64,000 bases of DNA from JBQCHF01 sp051954955 (lineage in GTDB: Bacteria > Actinomycetota > Actinomycetes > Motilibacterales > Motilibacteraceae). The stretch spans positions 1 through 64,000 of the forward strand of contig JBQCHF010000184.1 of the NCBI GenBank assembly GCA_051954955.1, given 5' to 3'. Of this stretch, positions 1 through 6,731 are shown one piece after another. The position numbers were made by a program, and so were the translations under genes. Numbering within the stretch: the first letter of the stretch is position 1; every line of letters begins with the position of its first letter. The notes beneath the pieces were generated by a model. The model had not been told where the DNA came from. It did not search any database and was given only the letters and a program-made list of their open reading frames with translations.

Positions 1-864
1 GACGCCGGCGGCACCTTCGTGGACACCGCCGTGTCGTACGGCAACGGTGCCGCCGAGCAGGTCCTCGGCGGGCTGCTGGGCTCGCTCGTGCCGCGCGACC
101 AGCTGGTGATCGCCACCAAGGCCGGCATCGACCGGCGCAGCGGCGAGCGGGTGGTCGACACCAGCCGGCGGGCGCTGCTGGAGGGGCTGGACGCCTCGCT
201 GCGCCGGCTGGGCACCGACCACGTCGACCTGTGGCAGGTGCACACTTGGAGCGAGGCGACCCCGCTGGAGGAGACCCTCGCCGCGCTGGACGACGCCGTC
301 CGCAGCGGCCGCGCCCGCTACGTCGGTGTGAGCAACTACAGCGGCTGGCAGACCGCGCGCGCCGCCACCCTGCAGCAGGCCAGCCCCGTCCGTGCCGCGC
401 TGGCCTCCACCCAGGTCGAGTACTCACTGCTGGCCCGCGGCATAGAGCGCGAGGTCGTGCCCGCGGCGCAGGCGCTGGGCCTGGGGATCCTGCCCTGGTC
501 GCCGCTGGGCCGCGGGGTGCTCAGCGGCAAGTACCGCACCGGCACGCCCGCCGACTCCCGCGCCGCCTCCCCGCACTTCGCCGGCTTCGTGGACCGCTAC
601 CTCGACGACGCCAGCCGTCGCGTCGTCGATGCCGTGGTCACCGCCGCCGACGGGCTGGGAGCGGCACCCGTGGAGATCGCGCTGGCCTGGGTTCGGGACC
701 GGCCCGGCGTGGTCGCGCCGATCGTGGGTGCCCGCACCGCCGCGCAGCTGCGCGGCTCGCTCACCGCCGAGCACCTGGTGCTGCCGGCCGAGATCCGTCG
801 CGCGCTGGACGACGTGTCGGCGCCGGCCACCTCCTACCCCGACCCGGCCTCCTACGTCCGGTAG
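1..864 (+). CDS. Aldo/keto reductase, 5' end cut by window
   Basis: The frame is open from base 1 and ends in TAG at 862-864, so the start lies upstream of the window. The visible 287 codons hold the aldo/keto reductase catalytic set: Asp and Tyr in FVDTAVSYG near the start, Lys in IATKAG, and His in LWQVHTWS. NADPH-binding residues of the C-terminal half are expected around GARTAAQL. The family reduces aldehydes and ketones with NADPH in the cytoplasm; this one resembles the YajO/general-stress AKR type, but the substrate cannot be told from sequence. It converges on the small minus-strand gene ending at 868, with only 3 bp between them. Confidence 0.9.
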   Translation, partial: DAGGTFVDTAVSYGNGAAEQVLGGLLGSLVPRDQLVIATKAGIDRRSGERVVDTSRRALLEGLDASLRRLGTDHVDLWQVHTWSEATPLEETLAALDDAVRSGRARYVGVSNYSGWQTARAATLQQASPVRAALASTQVEYSLLARGIEREVVPAAQALGLGILPWSPLGRGVLSGKYRTGTPADSRAASPHFAGFVDRYLDDASRRVVDAVVTAADGLGAAPVEIALAWVRDRPGVVAPIVGARTAAQLRGSLTAEHLVLPAEIRRALDDVSAPATSYPDPASYVR

Positions 865-867
865 GAG

Positions 868-1087
868 CTAGCAAAGGTAGCCGGTGGCGGAGTCGATCCC
901 GGCCAGGAAGCTGCGGATCGCCCGCACCAGCTGCTCCCGGGTGAGCGGGTCGCGGGTGGAGGACCGGCTCGTGAAGCCGTAGGCGGGGGTTGGGCCCGCA
1001 GAGCCAGGTCAGGTCGTGACTCCCCTCGCCCCGGTAGGTCACCTCGAAGGTCTCGCCGTCCACCACCAGTCGCTCGACGGCGGCCAA
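868..1087 (-). pseudogene. Small conserved-looking protein broken by a 1-nt frameshift
   Basis: Read on the minus strand from a TTG at 1087-1085, five bases after the stop of the upstream gene, the frame gives a sensible protein for 34 codons (LAAVERLVVDGETFEV... to LCGPNP). It then continues sensibly one frame over (AYGFTSRSST... to ATGYLC, TAG at 870-868). The switch sits at a run of five G at 985-989 on the plus strand (five C in the gene). One base fewer would restore a 72-aa protein. The composition on both sides is typical of a coding region, and no family was recognised. It may be a sequencing or assembly error in a homopolymer, or a true recent frameshift. It is probably in an operon with the gene at 1093-1677. 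Confidence 0.65.
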
Positions 1088-1092
1088 GGCCC

Positions 1093-1677
1093 TCAGCCCT
1101 CGACGACCTCGTCCAGGCGCAGCAGCAGCCGGTCCTCGTCGACGTCGTCGAACGGGCCGTCGTAGATCGTGTCGTCGTCGGCGGCCTCGGAGAGCACCCA
1201 CACGGTGCCGCCCACCGGCTCCAGCCCGGAGTCCTCGGCCACCTCGTCCAGCCCGTCGACGCCGTAGGTGTCGATGAGGGCGTAGACCGCCTGGCCGGCG
1301 GAGGTGACCTCGCCGTCCTCGCTCTCCTCGTCCTCGTCGGCGGTCCCGGACACGGCCCGCTCCCCCGCGGCGAGCAGCTCCTCGACGTCGCGCACGGCGT
1401 AGTCGCGCCGCACGTAGACCCCGACCCGGGTGGGCACCTCGGTGCCCTCGACGACCTCGGACACCGGGGCGGTGCTGAACTCGAACGGGGTGACCTCCTC
1501 GTAGGCGTCGAAGAGGACGTCGTCGTAGTGCTCGGCCGCCTGCCGCACCGCGTCGTAGGCGCGCTGCACCGCCGGGTCCGCCTCCCCGCTGCGGCGTTCG
1601 CACGCGGACAGGTGCTCGGTGACGGCGGCGATCAGGGCCTCGGCGGCCGCGCGCACGGCAGCGGCGTCAGGGGACAT
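1093..1677 (-). CDS. Acidic hypothetical protein
   Basis: A 194-aa protein starting at ATG 1677 (MSPDAAAVRAAAEALI). The open frame runs further upstream, but the extra residues have the look of translated non-coding sequence. The N-terminal half is helical and Ala-rich. The middle has an Asp/Glu-rich stretch (TADEDEESEDGE), and the C-terminus is again acidic (DDVDEDRLLLRLDEVVEG). There is no signal peptide or membrane segment. I do not recognise a family with confidence; similar acidic proteins of unknown role occur in Streptomyces and relatives. The frameshifted small gene follows directly, so the two probably form one transcript. Confidence 0.75.
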   Translation of the reverse strand: MSPDAAAVRAAAEALIAAVTEHLSACERRSGEADPAVQRAYDAVRQAAEHYDDVLFDAYEEVTPFEFSTAPVSEVVEGTEVPTRVGVYVRRDYAVRDVEELLAAGERAVSGTADEDEESEDGEVTSAGQAVYALIDTYGVDGLDEVAEDSGLEPVGGTVWVLSEAADDDTIYDGPFDDVDEDRLLLRLDEVVEG

Positions 1678-1777
1678 GGCCAGCAACCTAAGGCACCGCG
1701 GCGCCTGGAGCGAGAGCCTTCCGGCCCCGGGCGCCGTTCGCCCCTGCCCACTGGCTGCCACGGGGGATGATGGGCCG

Positions 1778-1963
1778 ATGACCGAGTACGAGGTGCGGCA
1801 GCTCTACCTGCCCCGCGGCACCGACCGCGGAGAGGCGCGCCGCCTGCTCACCGAGCACGCCGAGTACGGCCACTGGGAGCTCGCCAGGCTGCGCCTCTAC
1901 CCCGACGGCAGCCGCAGGGTCTGGCTGCGGCGCCGGGTCATGCGCGTGGTGCGCACCGCCTGA
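1778..1963 (+). CDS. DUF5703 family small protein
   Basis: A 61-aa basic protein starting at ATG 1778 (MTEYEVRQLYLPRGTDR). The segment LLTEHAEYGHWELARLRLYPDGSR followed by an Arg-rich tail (VWLRRRVMRVVR) is the hallmark of the actinobacterial DUF5703 family, whose members are about 55-65 aa. Function is unknown. The longer open frame upstream, starting at 1619, overlaps the 5' part of the minus-strand neighbour and does not look coding. The gene is divergent from the acidic protein at 1093-1677 and converges on the cell-wall protein at 2009-2986. Confidence 0.8.
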   Translation: MTEYEVRQLYLPRGTDRGEARRLLTEHAEYGHWELARLRLYPDGSRRVWLRRRVMRVVRTA

Positions 1964-2008
1964 GCGGCCTCTCGTAGCTGGCGCGTCCGACGGAGAGTGC
2001 ACGCGCGG

Positions 2009-2986
2009 TCAGCGGGCGAACCGCCGCCGCAGGGCCGCGCCGGCACCCACCAGACCGGTGCCGAGCAGCGCGACCCCGCCCACGGCGGCACCGGTGTGCG
2101 CGAGCAGACCACCGCCGGTCGGCGCTGCGGCGGCCTGCGCGACCGGCTGGACGACGGCGGGCGCCGGGGCACCGCCCCCGCTCGCGGCCGGGCTCGGCGC
2201 CGGCGCCGCGGCGCACCGGCCGTCGAGGATGTGGACGACCTGCTGGACCAGCTGGCCGACGGTCTCGGACCCCGGCGGCAGCTGCCCGGTCACCTGGCCG
2301 ACCACCTGCGCCAGCTGGCCGACGACCTGGTCCTTGGCGTCCTTCAGCGGCGTCGGCAGCGGGTCGGAGACCTGCGCGACGGCCTGGCAGAGCGGCTCGA
2401 CCAGCGCAGCGGGCAGCGGCGTGCCCGGGTCGGCGGCCCTGCTCCCACCCCCGGTGCCCGACATCGTGCCCGACGTCGTGCCCGGCGTCGTGGAGCCGGT
2501 CCCGGAGGTCGACCCACCGGTGGTCGAGCCGGGGCCCGAGGGCACACCGGCGGGCAGCGTCGGCAGGGCGGGTAGCCCCGGCAGCGAGGGCGTGCGGCCC
2601 TGGGCGGGCGAGTTCCCGTCGGCGGTGCGGGCGAGCGACCTCACCGCGTCGGTGAGAGGGGCGACGGCGCCGGTGAGAGGGGCGATGGCGTCGGTGAGCG
2701 GGCCGTCGACGCCATCGCCGGCGGGCACGGTGGGGGTCGGCGGCGTCGCGCTGCCGGGGACGGCGTCGGCGACGGATCCCGCCACCTGCTCGAGCGGAGC
2801 GGGACGCGGGGACGTCGTGCCGCCCATGCCCTGCTGCAGCTGGCCGGAGAGCGAGCCGACGGCGCTGGCCAGGGGGTCGCTGCCGTCGGCGTAGGCCGCT
2901 GACGGGGCGGCGAGAGCGAGGGCGGCGGCCGCGACGACGGTGCCGGCGGAAAGGCTCGCCGCGGTGACGGAGCTCCTGCGGATCAT
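2009..2986 (-). CDS. Secreted cell-wall protein with LAHTG sorting signal
   Basis: A 325-aa protein with a Sec signal peptide (charged MIRRSS start, Ala-rich core, likely cleavage after SAAYA near residue 33). A low-complexity Gly/Pro/Ser/Thr-rich body follows, interspersed with predicted amphipathic segments (LASAVGSLSGQLQQ, VVGQLAQVVGQVTG). The C-terminus is a complete sortase signal: LAHTG at about residues 295-299, a roughly 20-residue hydrophobic stretch, and the positive tail LRRRFAR. LAXTG is the motif used by class E sortases of actinobacteria, so the protein is probably anchored to peptidoglycan. No catalytic domain is visible. Two Cys (PLCQ, GRCA) could form a disulfide. The only sortase gene in this window (54011-54799) is class F-like and not adjacent. 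Confidence 0.85.
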   Translation of the reverse strand: MIRRSSVTAASLSAGTVVAAAALALAAPSAAYADGSDPLASAVGSLSGQLQQGMGGTTSPRPAPLEQVAGSVADAVPGSATPPTPTVPAGDGVDGPLTDAIAPLTGAVAPLTDAVRSLARTADGNSPAQGRTPSLPGLPALPTLPAGVPSGPGSTTGGSTSGTGSTTPGTTSGTMSGTGGGSRAADPGTPLPAALVEPLCQAVAQVSDPLPTPLKDAKDQVVGQLAQVVGQVTGQLPPGSETVGQLVQQVVHILDGRCAAAPAPSPAASGGGAPAPAVVQPVAQAAAAPTGGGLLAHTGAAVGGVALLGTGLVGAGAALRRRFAR

Positions 2987-3094
2987 GCACGTCCCCCTGA
3001 GGTCGGGCGCGCGAGGATCGCGCGCTGCTGTCCGGGGAAACGAGCAGGGTGCAGAAGGGTTACGCCGACCGGGTGACGATCTGCGGGGCTCTGC

Positions 3095-4456
3095 TCAGCA
3101 GCTGCCCAGGAAGCGGTCGAGCACCCGGACCCCGAACTGCAGCGCGTCGACCGGCACCCGCTCGTCCACGCCGTGGAACATGCCGGTGAAGTCCAGGTCG
3201 GCCGGCAGGCGCAGCGGGGCGAACCCGAAGCCGCGGATCCCCAGCTGGGCGAAGGACTTGTTGTCGGTGCCGCCGGACAGGCAGTAGGGCACGCAGACGG
3301 CCTCGGGGTCCTCGGCGTTCAGGGCGGCGGTCATCGCGTCCACCAGCGCGCCGTCGAAGGTGGTCTCCAGCGCGATGTCGTGGACGAGCATCTCCCGGCG
3401 CACGTCCGGGCCGAGGAGCTCGTCCACGGTGGCGAAGAACTCCTCCTCGTGCCCGGGCAGGAAGCGGCCGTCCACCTCGGCGACCGCGGTCTGCGGCACC
3501 ACGTTCGTCTTGTAGCCGGCCGTCAGCCGCGTCGGGTTGGTCGTGTTGCGCACGGTGGCGCCCAGGATCCGCGCCAGCGAGCCGAGCTCGGCCACCAGCT
3601 GACGCTGGTCGGAGGGGTCCAGCTCCACCCCGGTGGCCTCCGAGACGGCGTCGAGGAAGTGCCGCACCGTGGGGGTGATCCGCAGCGGCCACTCGTAGCG
3701 TCCCAGCCGCGCCACCGCGTCGCACAGCGCGGTGACGGCGTTGTCCTCGGCCACCATCGAGCCGTGGCCGGCCCGCCCCTTGGCGGTGAGCCGCATCCAC
3801 GCCAGGCCCTTCTGCGCGGTCTCCACGGCGTAGAAGCGCCGGCCGCCCTGGGCGGTGAAGGAGAACCCGCCCACCTCGCTGATCGCCTCGGTGCAGCCCT
3901 CGAACAGCTCTGGCCGGTGGTCGACCAGCCAGTGCGCGCCGAGGACCCCGCCGGCCTCCTCGTCGGCGACGAAGGCGAGCACGACGTCGCGCGGCGGCCG
4001 CCGGCCCTCGCGAGCCCACTGGCGCACCAGCGCCAGCACCATCGCGTCCATGTCCTTCATGTCGACCGCGCCGCGGCCCCAGACGCAGCCGTCGCGCAGC
4101 TCGCCGGCGAACGGGTCCACCGCCCAGTCGGCGGCGTCGGCCGGCACGACGTCGAGGTGCCCGTGCACCAGCAGCGCCGGACGGCTGGGGTCCTCCCCTG
4201 CCCAGCGGGTCACGATGCTGGTCCGCCCCGGCTCGGACTCCTCCACCACGACCTCGAGGCCCACCTCGGCCAGCTTCTCGGCCACCCACTCGGCCGCCTT
4301 GCGCTCCCCCGGGCCCGAGCCATCGCCGTAGTTGCTGGTGTCGAAGCGGATGAGCTCGCTGCACAGCTGCGCCACCTCGGCCTCGGCAGCCGCGGTCCCT
4401 CCGCTGGAGGGCTGGTCGAGCTGGTCCTCGGGGCGCGTGCCGGGGCCGCTGGTCAC
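3095..4456 (-). CDS. M20/M28-type dipeptidase or carboxypeptidase
   Basis: A 453-aa cytoplasmic dizinc peptidase. The metal-site motifs of family M20 are in order: HGHLDVVP near residue 97 (His ligand and the nearby Asp), GRGAVDMKDMD near 130 (bridging Asp), and DEEAGG near 165 (catalytic Glu and ligand Glu). Between the two halves of the catalytic domain lies the lid/dimerisation domain (KGRAGHGSM). The closing ligand region is SGGTDNKSF, with GMFHGVDERVP near the C-terminus. GTG at 4456 is chosen because AGGAG lies 8 bp upstream; an in-frame extension to 4513 lacks support. The family cleaves dipeptides or N-acyl amino acids; the exact substrate is unknown. Confidence 0.9.
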   Translation of the reverse strand: MTSGPGTRPEDQLDQPSSGGTAAAEAEVAQLCSELIRFDTSNYGDGSGPGERKAAEWVAEKLAEVGLEVVVEESEPGRTSIVTRWAGEDPSRPALLVHGHLDVVPADAADWAVDPFAGELRDGCVWGRGAVDMKDMDAMVLALVRQWAREGRRPPRDVVLAFVADEEAGGVLGAHWLVDHRPELFEGCTEAISEVGGFSFTAQGGRRFYAVETAQKGLAWMRLTAKGRAGHGSMVAEDNAVTALCDAVARLGRYEWPLRITPTVRHFLDAVSEATGVELDPSDQRQLVAELGSLARILGATVRNTTNPTRLTAGYKTNVVPQTAVAEVDGRFLPGHEEEFFATVDELLGPDVRREMLVHDIALETTFDGALVDAMTAALNAEDPEAVCVPYCLSGGTDNKSFAQLGIRGFGFAPLRLPADLDFTGMFHGVDERVPVDALQFGVRVLDRFLGSC

Positions 4457-4504
4457 TGGGCACTCTCCTGACGGCGACGATGTGGGAGCGACTCTGGGAT
4501 GGAG

Positions 4505-4524
4505 CCGGTGCACCGCTGCACCGG
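4505..4524. repeat. Perfect inverted repeat upstream of M20 peptidase
   Basis: CCGGTGCA (4505-4512) and TGCACCGG (4517-4524) are separated by CCGC. The repeat lies about 50 bp upstream of the M20 start and could be an operator or a short leader hairpin; nothing here decides between them. Confidence 0.45.
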
Positions 4525-4660
4525 TCCTCCGACCATCCTGCCCAACCGGTCACGCGGCTCGCACCCGCCCGAGATCGTGCGGCCCGGGCAGGGCTCTTGG
4601 GCCGTCTGGGCCCCGGCCCGCGACGGCGCCCGCCATGCGCGGGGCACCCGGCCGCCCTGC

Positions 4661-4666
4661 TATCGT
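4661..4666 (+). promoter_or_regulatory. Possible -10 box of tRNA-Leu
   Basis: TATCGT lies 34 bp upstream of the tRNA in an otherwise very GC-rich stretch and is the only good -10-like hexamer there. No convincing -35 hexamer is seen at the right distance, so the call is tentative. Confidence 0.3.
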
Positions 4667-4699
4667 GTGCGTCGCCGCGCCCGCGAGGCACGGTCACCT

Positions 4700-4786
4700 G
4701 TCCGGGTGGCGGAATTGGCAGACGCGCTAGCTTGAGGTGCTAGTGCCCGCAAGGGCATGGGGGTTCAAGTCCCCCCTCGGACACCA
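4700..4786 (+). tRNA. tRNA-Leu (anticodon GAG)
   Basis: An 87-nt class II tRNA with encoded CCA end. The acceptor stem GTCCGGG (4700-4706) pairs with CTCGGAC (4776-4782) with one G-T pair; A4783 is the discriminator and CCA is at 4784-4786. The D-arm region GGCGGAATTGGCAGACGC is typical of tRNA-Leu. The anticodon stem CTAGC/GCTAG encloses the loop TTGAGGT, giving anticodon GAG, which reads CTC and CTT. The long variable arm is TGCCCGCAAGGGCA, and the T arm GGGGG/TTCAAGT/CCCCC is perfect. The gene is solitary, with a hairpin directly downstream. Confidence 0.97.
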
Positions 4787-4789
4787 CCC

Positions 4790-4826
4790 AGAACCCTCGC
4801 AGCGCACCAGCGCGAGCGGGGGTTCT
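4790..4826 (+). terminator. Hairpin terminator after tRNA-Leu
   Basis: AGAACCCTCGC is followed, after a short loop, by GCGAGCGGGGGTTCT, which pairs with it apart from a small bulge. The hairpin starts 3 bp after the CCA end. There is no strong T-tract, as is usual for actinobacterial terminators. Confidence 0.6.
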
Positions 4827-4847
4827 GCGCGTGAGAGCCTGCCGCCC

Positions 4848-5609
4848 GTGCCTCTCACCTTCGTCAAGCGGCGCGATCCCGCGCCGCCCGGCTCCATCCC
4901 CGACGTGCTGCAGATGTTCGTGTCCGAGGTGCGGTTCTACCGCGAGGTCGCCTCGCACGTCGGCGTCCGGGTGCCGGTCTGCTTCCGGGCCGAGGAGCGC
5001 GACGGCGCCACGCTGCTCGAGCTCGAGGACCTGTCGGCGTGGACTCCCGGGGCCGATCCCGCGCAGGCCGCGCAGGTCCTCGCCGGGATGCACCGGCGGT
5101 GGGACAGCGGGGTGGCCGAGCGCTGGCCGTGGCTGAGGCGCCCGGGGGCAGCGGTCGACCTGGTGGCGGCGGCCTACGACCGGGTCTGGCCCCAGGTGGC
5201 GGCACGGCCGGACCTGCCGGAGCCGGTGCGTCCACTGGGTGCACGCCTGGTCGGCCGTCTCGTCGAGGCGGAGGCCGTCGCGGCGACTGCCGGCCCGCTC
5301 ACGCTCATCCACGGTGACGCCGCCCTGCGCAACATGAGGACGGGCCCGGACGGCGAGATCGCCCTGCTGGACTGGGAGGACGTCGGCACGGCACCGGGGA
5401 TCACCGACCTGGCCCAGCTGCTCCTCTCATCCGTCGACCCCGACGGCTGGGACGCGACGATCGCCGCCTACGGCTCTCCCGAGGGGCTGTCCGCGGCCCT
5501 GCCGGCGGCCTGCGCCCAGGGCATCTTCACGCTCTCCGACACGACGTCGGAGGTCGAGGCCCACGCACTGTGCCGGCGCCTGGAGGAGGCAGCGGGGCGG
5601 ACCGGCTGA
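4848..5609 (+). CDS. Aminoglycoside phosphotransferase-like kinase
   Basis: A 253-aa protein of the protein-kinase-like APH/choline-kinase fold. The catalytic loop LIHGDAALRN (about residues 152-161) supplies the catalytic Asp and the Mg-binding Asn, and LLDWED near 174 is the second Mg-binding motif. The N-terminal lobe (VSEVRFYREVASHV, then TLLELEDL) matches the nucleotide-binding part of EcKinase/APH-type proteins. The GTG at 4848 is used because longer in-frame starts fall inside the tRNA gene and the terminator. Many actinobacterial members are not resistance enzymes but phosphorylate small alcohols or are uncharacterised; no substrate is claimed here. Confidence 0.8.
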   Translation: MPLTFVKRRDPAPPGSIPDVLQMFVSEVRFYREVASHVGVRVPVCFRAEERDGATLLELEDLSAWTPGADPAQAAQVLAGMHRRWDSGVAERWPWLRRPGAAVDLVAAAYDRVWPQVAARPDLPEPVRPLGARLVGRLVEAEAVAATAGPLTLIHGDAALRNMRTGPDGEIALLDWEDVGTAPGITDLAQLLLSSVDPDGWDATIAAYGSPEGLSAALPAACAQGIFTLSDTTSEVEAHALCRRLEEAAGRTG

Positions 5610-5670
5610 TGCGTGCCGACGAGGTGGGGGTCGCGCCGGGCCGCCCGCTGGAGAGCAGCAGGACGTCCGG

Positions 5671-6135
5671 GTGACAGGTCACCGTTCGTCCGGTCTGGGC
5701 TGGGGCTGGCGCCTGTTCCAGTTCGCGCTCTACGTGCTCGGCGTGGCAGCCGTCCTGTTCGCCGTCGGGCTCGTGTGGGCGTTCGGGAGGCAGGTGGTCG
5801 ACACCCTGGAGCTGGATCGCCACGGGGTCGTCACCGACGCGGTGGTGATGTCGGTGGACCGAGCGGGCAGCAGCCGCTATCCCGACGTGCTCCACATCCG
5901 GTACCGGACCTCCTCCGGCCAGACCTTCACCACCACGCTGAACTCGCAGGACCACGACGCCTACGCCGCGGGCGACAGCGTGTCCGTGGAGTACGACCCG
6001 GCGGAGCCGGCGCGGATCCGCCGGCCAGGCTCGCACGACCTGCTGGCCCTGGGCCTTCTCACCGCGGTGGTCCTCGCCGCTCTGACGCAGGCGGCGTGGC
6101 TGATCCGGCGACGTCGTCGCCGCGCACGGGGCTGA
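5671..6135 (+). CDS. DUF3592-type membrane protein
   Basis: A 154-aa protein with GTG start at 5671. Residues about 12-38 form a first transmembrane helix (FQFALYVLGVAAVLFAVGLV). A soluble, probably extracytoplasmic beta domain follows, with the DUF3592 signature: a GVVTDAVV strand, a tyrosine-rich HIRYRT strand and a VSVEYDPAEPARIR strand near 105. A second helix (LLALGLLTAVVLAALTQ) ends in a strongly basic tail. Function of the family is unknown. The gene lies 61 bp after the kinase gene on the same strand and converges on the DUF1992 gene. Confidence 0.75.
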   Translation: MTGHRSSGLGWGWRLFQFALYVLGVAAVLFAVGLVWAFGRQVVDTLELDRHGVVTDAVVMSVDRAGSSRYPDVLHIRYRTSSGQTFTTTLNSQDHDAYAAGDSVSVEYDPAEPARIRRPGSHDLLALGLLTAVVLAALTQAAWLIRRRRRRARG

Positions 6136-6157
6136 GCTCCTCCCGGCCCCGGCGGGA

Positions 6158-6670
6158 TCAGGACCTCCGACGGCGCCGCCACCACCTGACGCGTCCGGGC
6201 TGGCCCGCCGATCGCGTCGCCTCGATGCCGGTCTCCCCTGCTTGCCCTGGTGCAGCCGCCGGGGCAGCCGCACCGCTGCGCTCCAGCTCCCACCGGTCCA
6301 GCACGTCCTCGACCCGCAGCGGTCGGACCACGACCGCCGGGCCGGGGTCGGGCCGGCGGGCGAGGTCGGCCACCCGCTCGTTGTACGACGCGACCAGCCG
6401 GCGCACCTGCACCTCGCTGGAGATCGTGCCCAGCGAGGCCAGCAGGTCCTCCCCGGCCTTGCGCACGGCGAGCGAGGGCGGGAGCACGCTGACCTGCTCG
6501 CGACGCAGCTTCTCCTTGACCCACCACAGCTCGTCGTAGGGACCGTCCAGCCCCTGCAGCGGCTTGCCCGCGTCGGGCAGGTCACGCAGCGGGCGCTCCT
6601 GCTCGGCGCGGCGGACCTGCCGGTCCACCCAGCTCTCGAAGCTCACCCCGGGCGGCTTGCGCTCGGTCAT
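6158..6670 (-). CDS. DUF1992 (DnaJ-homologue-like) protein
   Basis: A 170-aa protein whose first 75 residues form the DUF1992 domain: SFESWVDRQVRRAEQ, then DLPDAGKPLQGLDGPYDELWWVKEKLRRE. The rest is a conserved helical stretch (LAVRKAGEDLLASL, VRRLVASYNERV) and a basic Trp/Arg tail. ATG at 6670 is preceded by GGAGG on the minus strand. The family is annotated as DnaJ-homologue subfamily C member 28 by similarity, but no J domain or HPD motif is present and the role is unknown. It lies downstream of the beta-galactosidase gene, 61 bp away, on the same strand. Confidence 0.8.
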   Translation of the reverse strand: MTERKPPGVSFESWVDRQVRRAEQERPLRDLPDAGKPLQGLDGPYDELWWVKEKLRREQVSVLPPSLAVRKAGEDLLASLGTISSEVQVRRLVASYNERVADLARRPDPGPAVVVRPLRVEDVLDRWELERSGAAAPAAAPGQAGETGIEATRSAGQPGRVRWWRRRRRS

Positions 6671-6731
6671 CACCGCCTCCTCCCCCGGCACTGCGACGGT
6701 AACCCGCGGGTCGGGGCCCCAGCGGCGGAGG

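Noticed and set aside
1968..1997. Hairpin between the DUF5703 gene and the LAHTG protein gene
   Set aside because: Only a 5-bp CTCTC/GAGAG stem with interruptions, weaker than the palindromes at other convergent junctions.
2987..3094. Possible c-di-AMP riboswitch upstream of the LAHTG protein
   Set aside because: I could not match the conserved ydaO-type core or pseudoknot; only generic GC hairpins are seen.
4737..4847. Upstream extension of the APH-like kinase gene
   Set aside because: It would start inside the tRNA-Leu gene and run through its terminator; GTG 4848 fits the family start.
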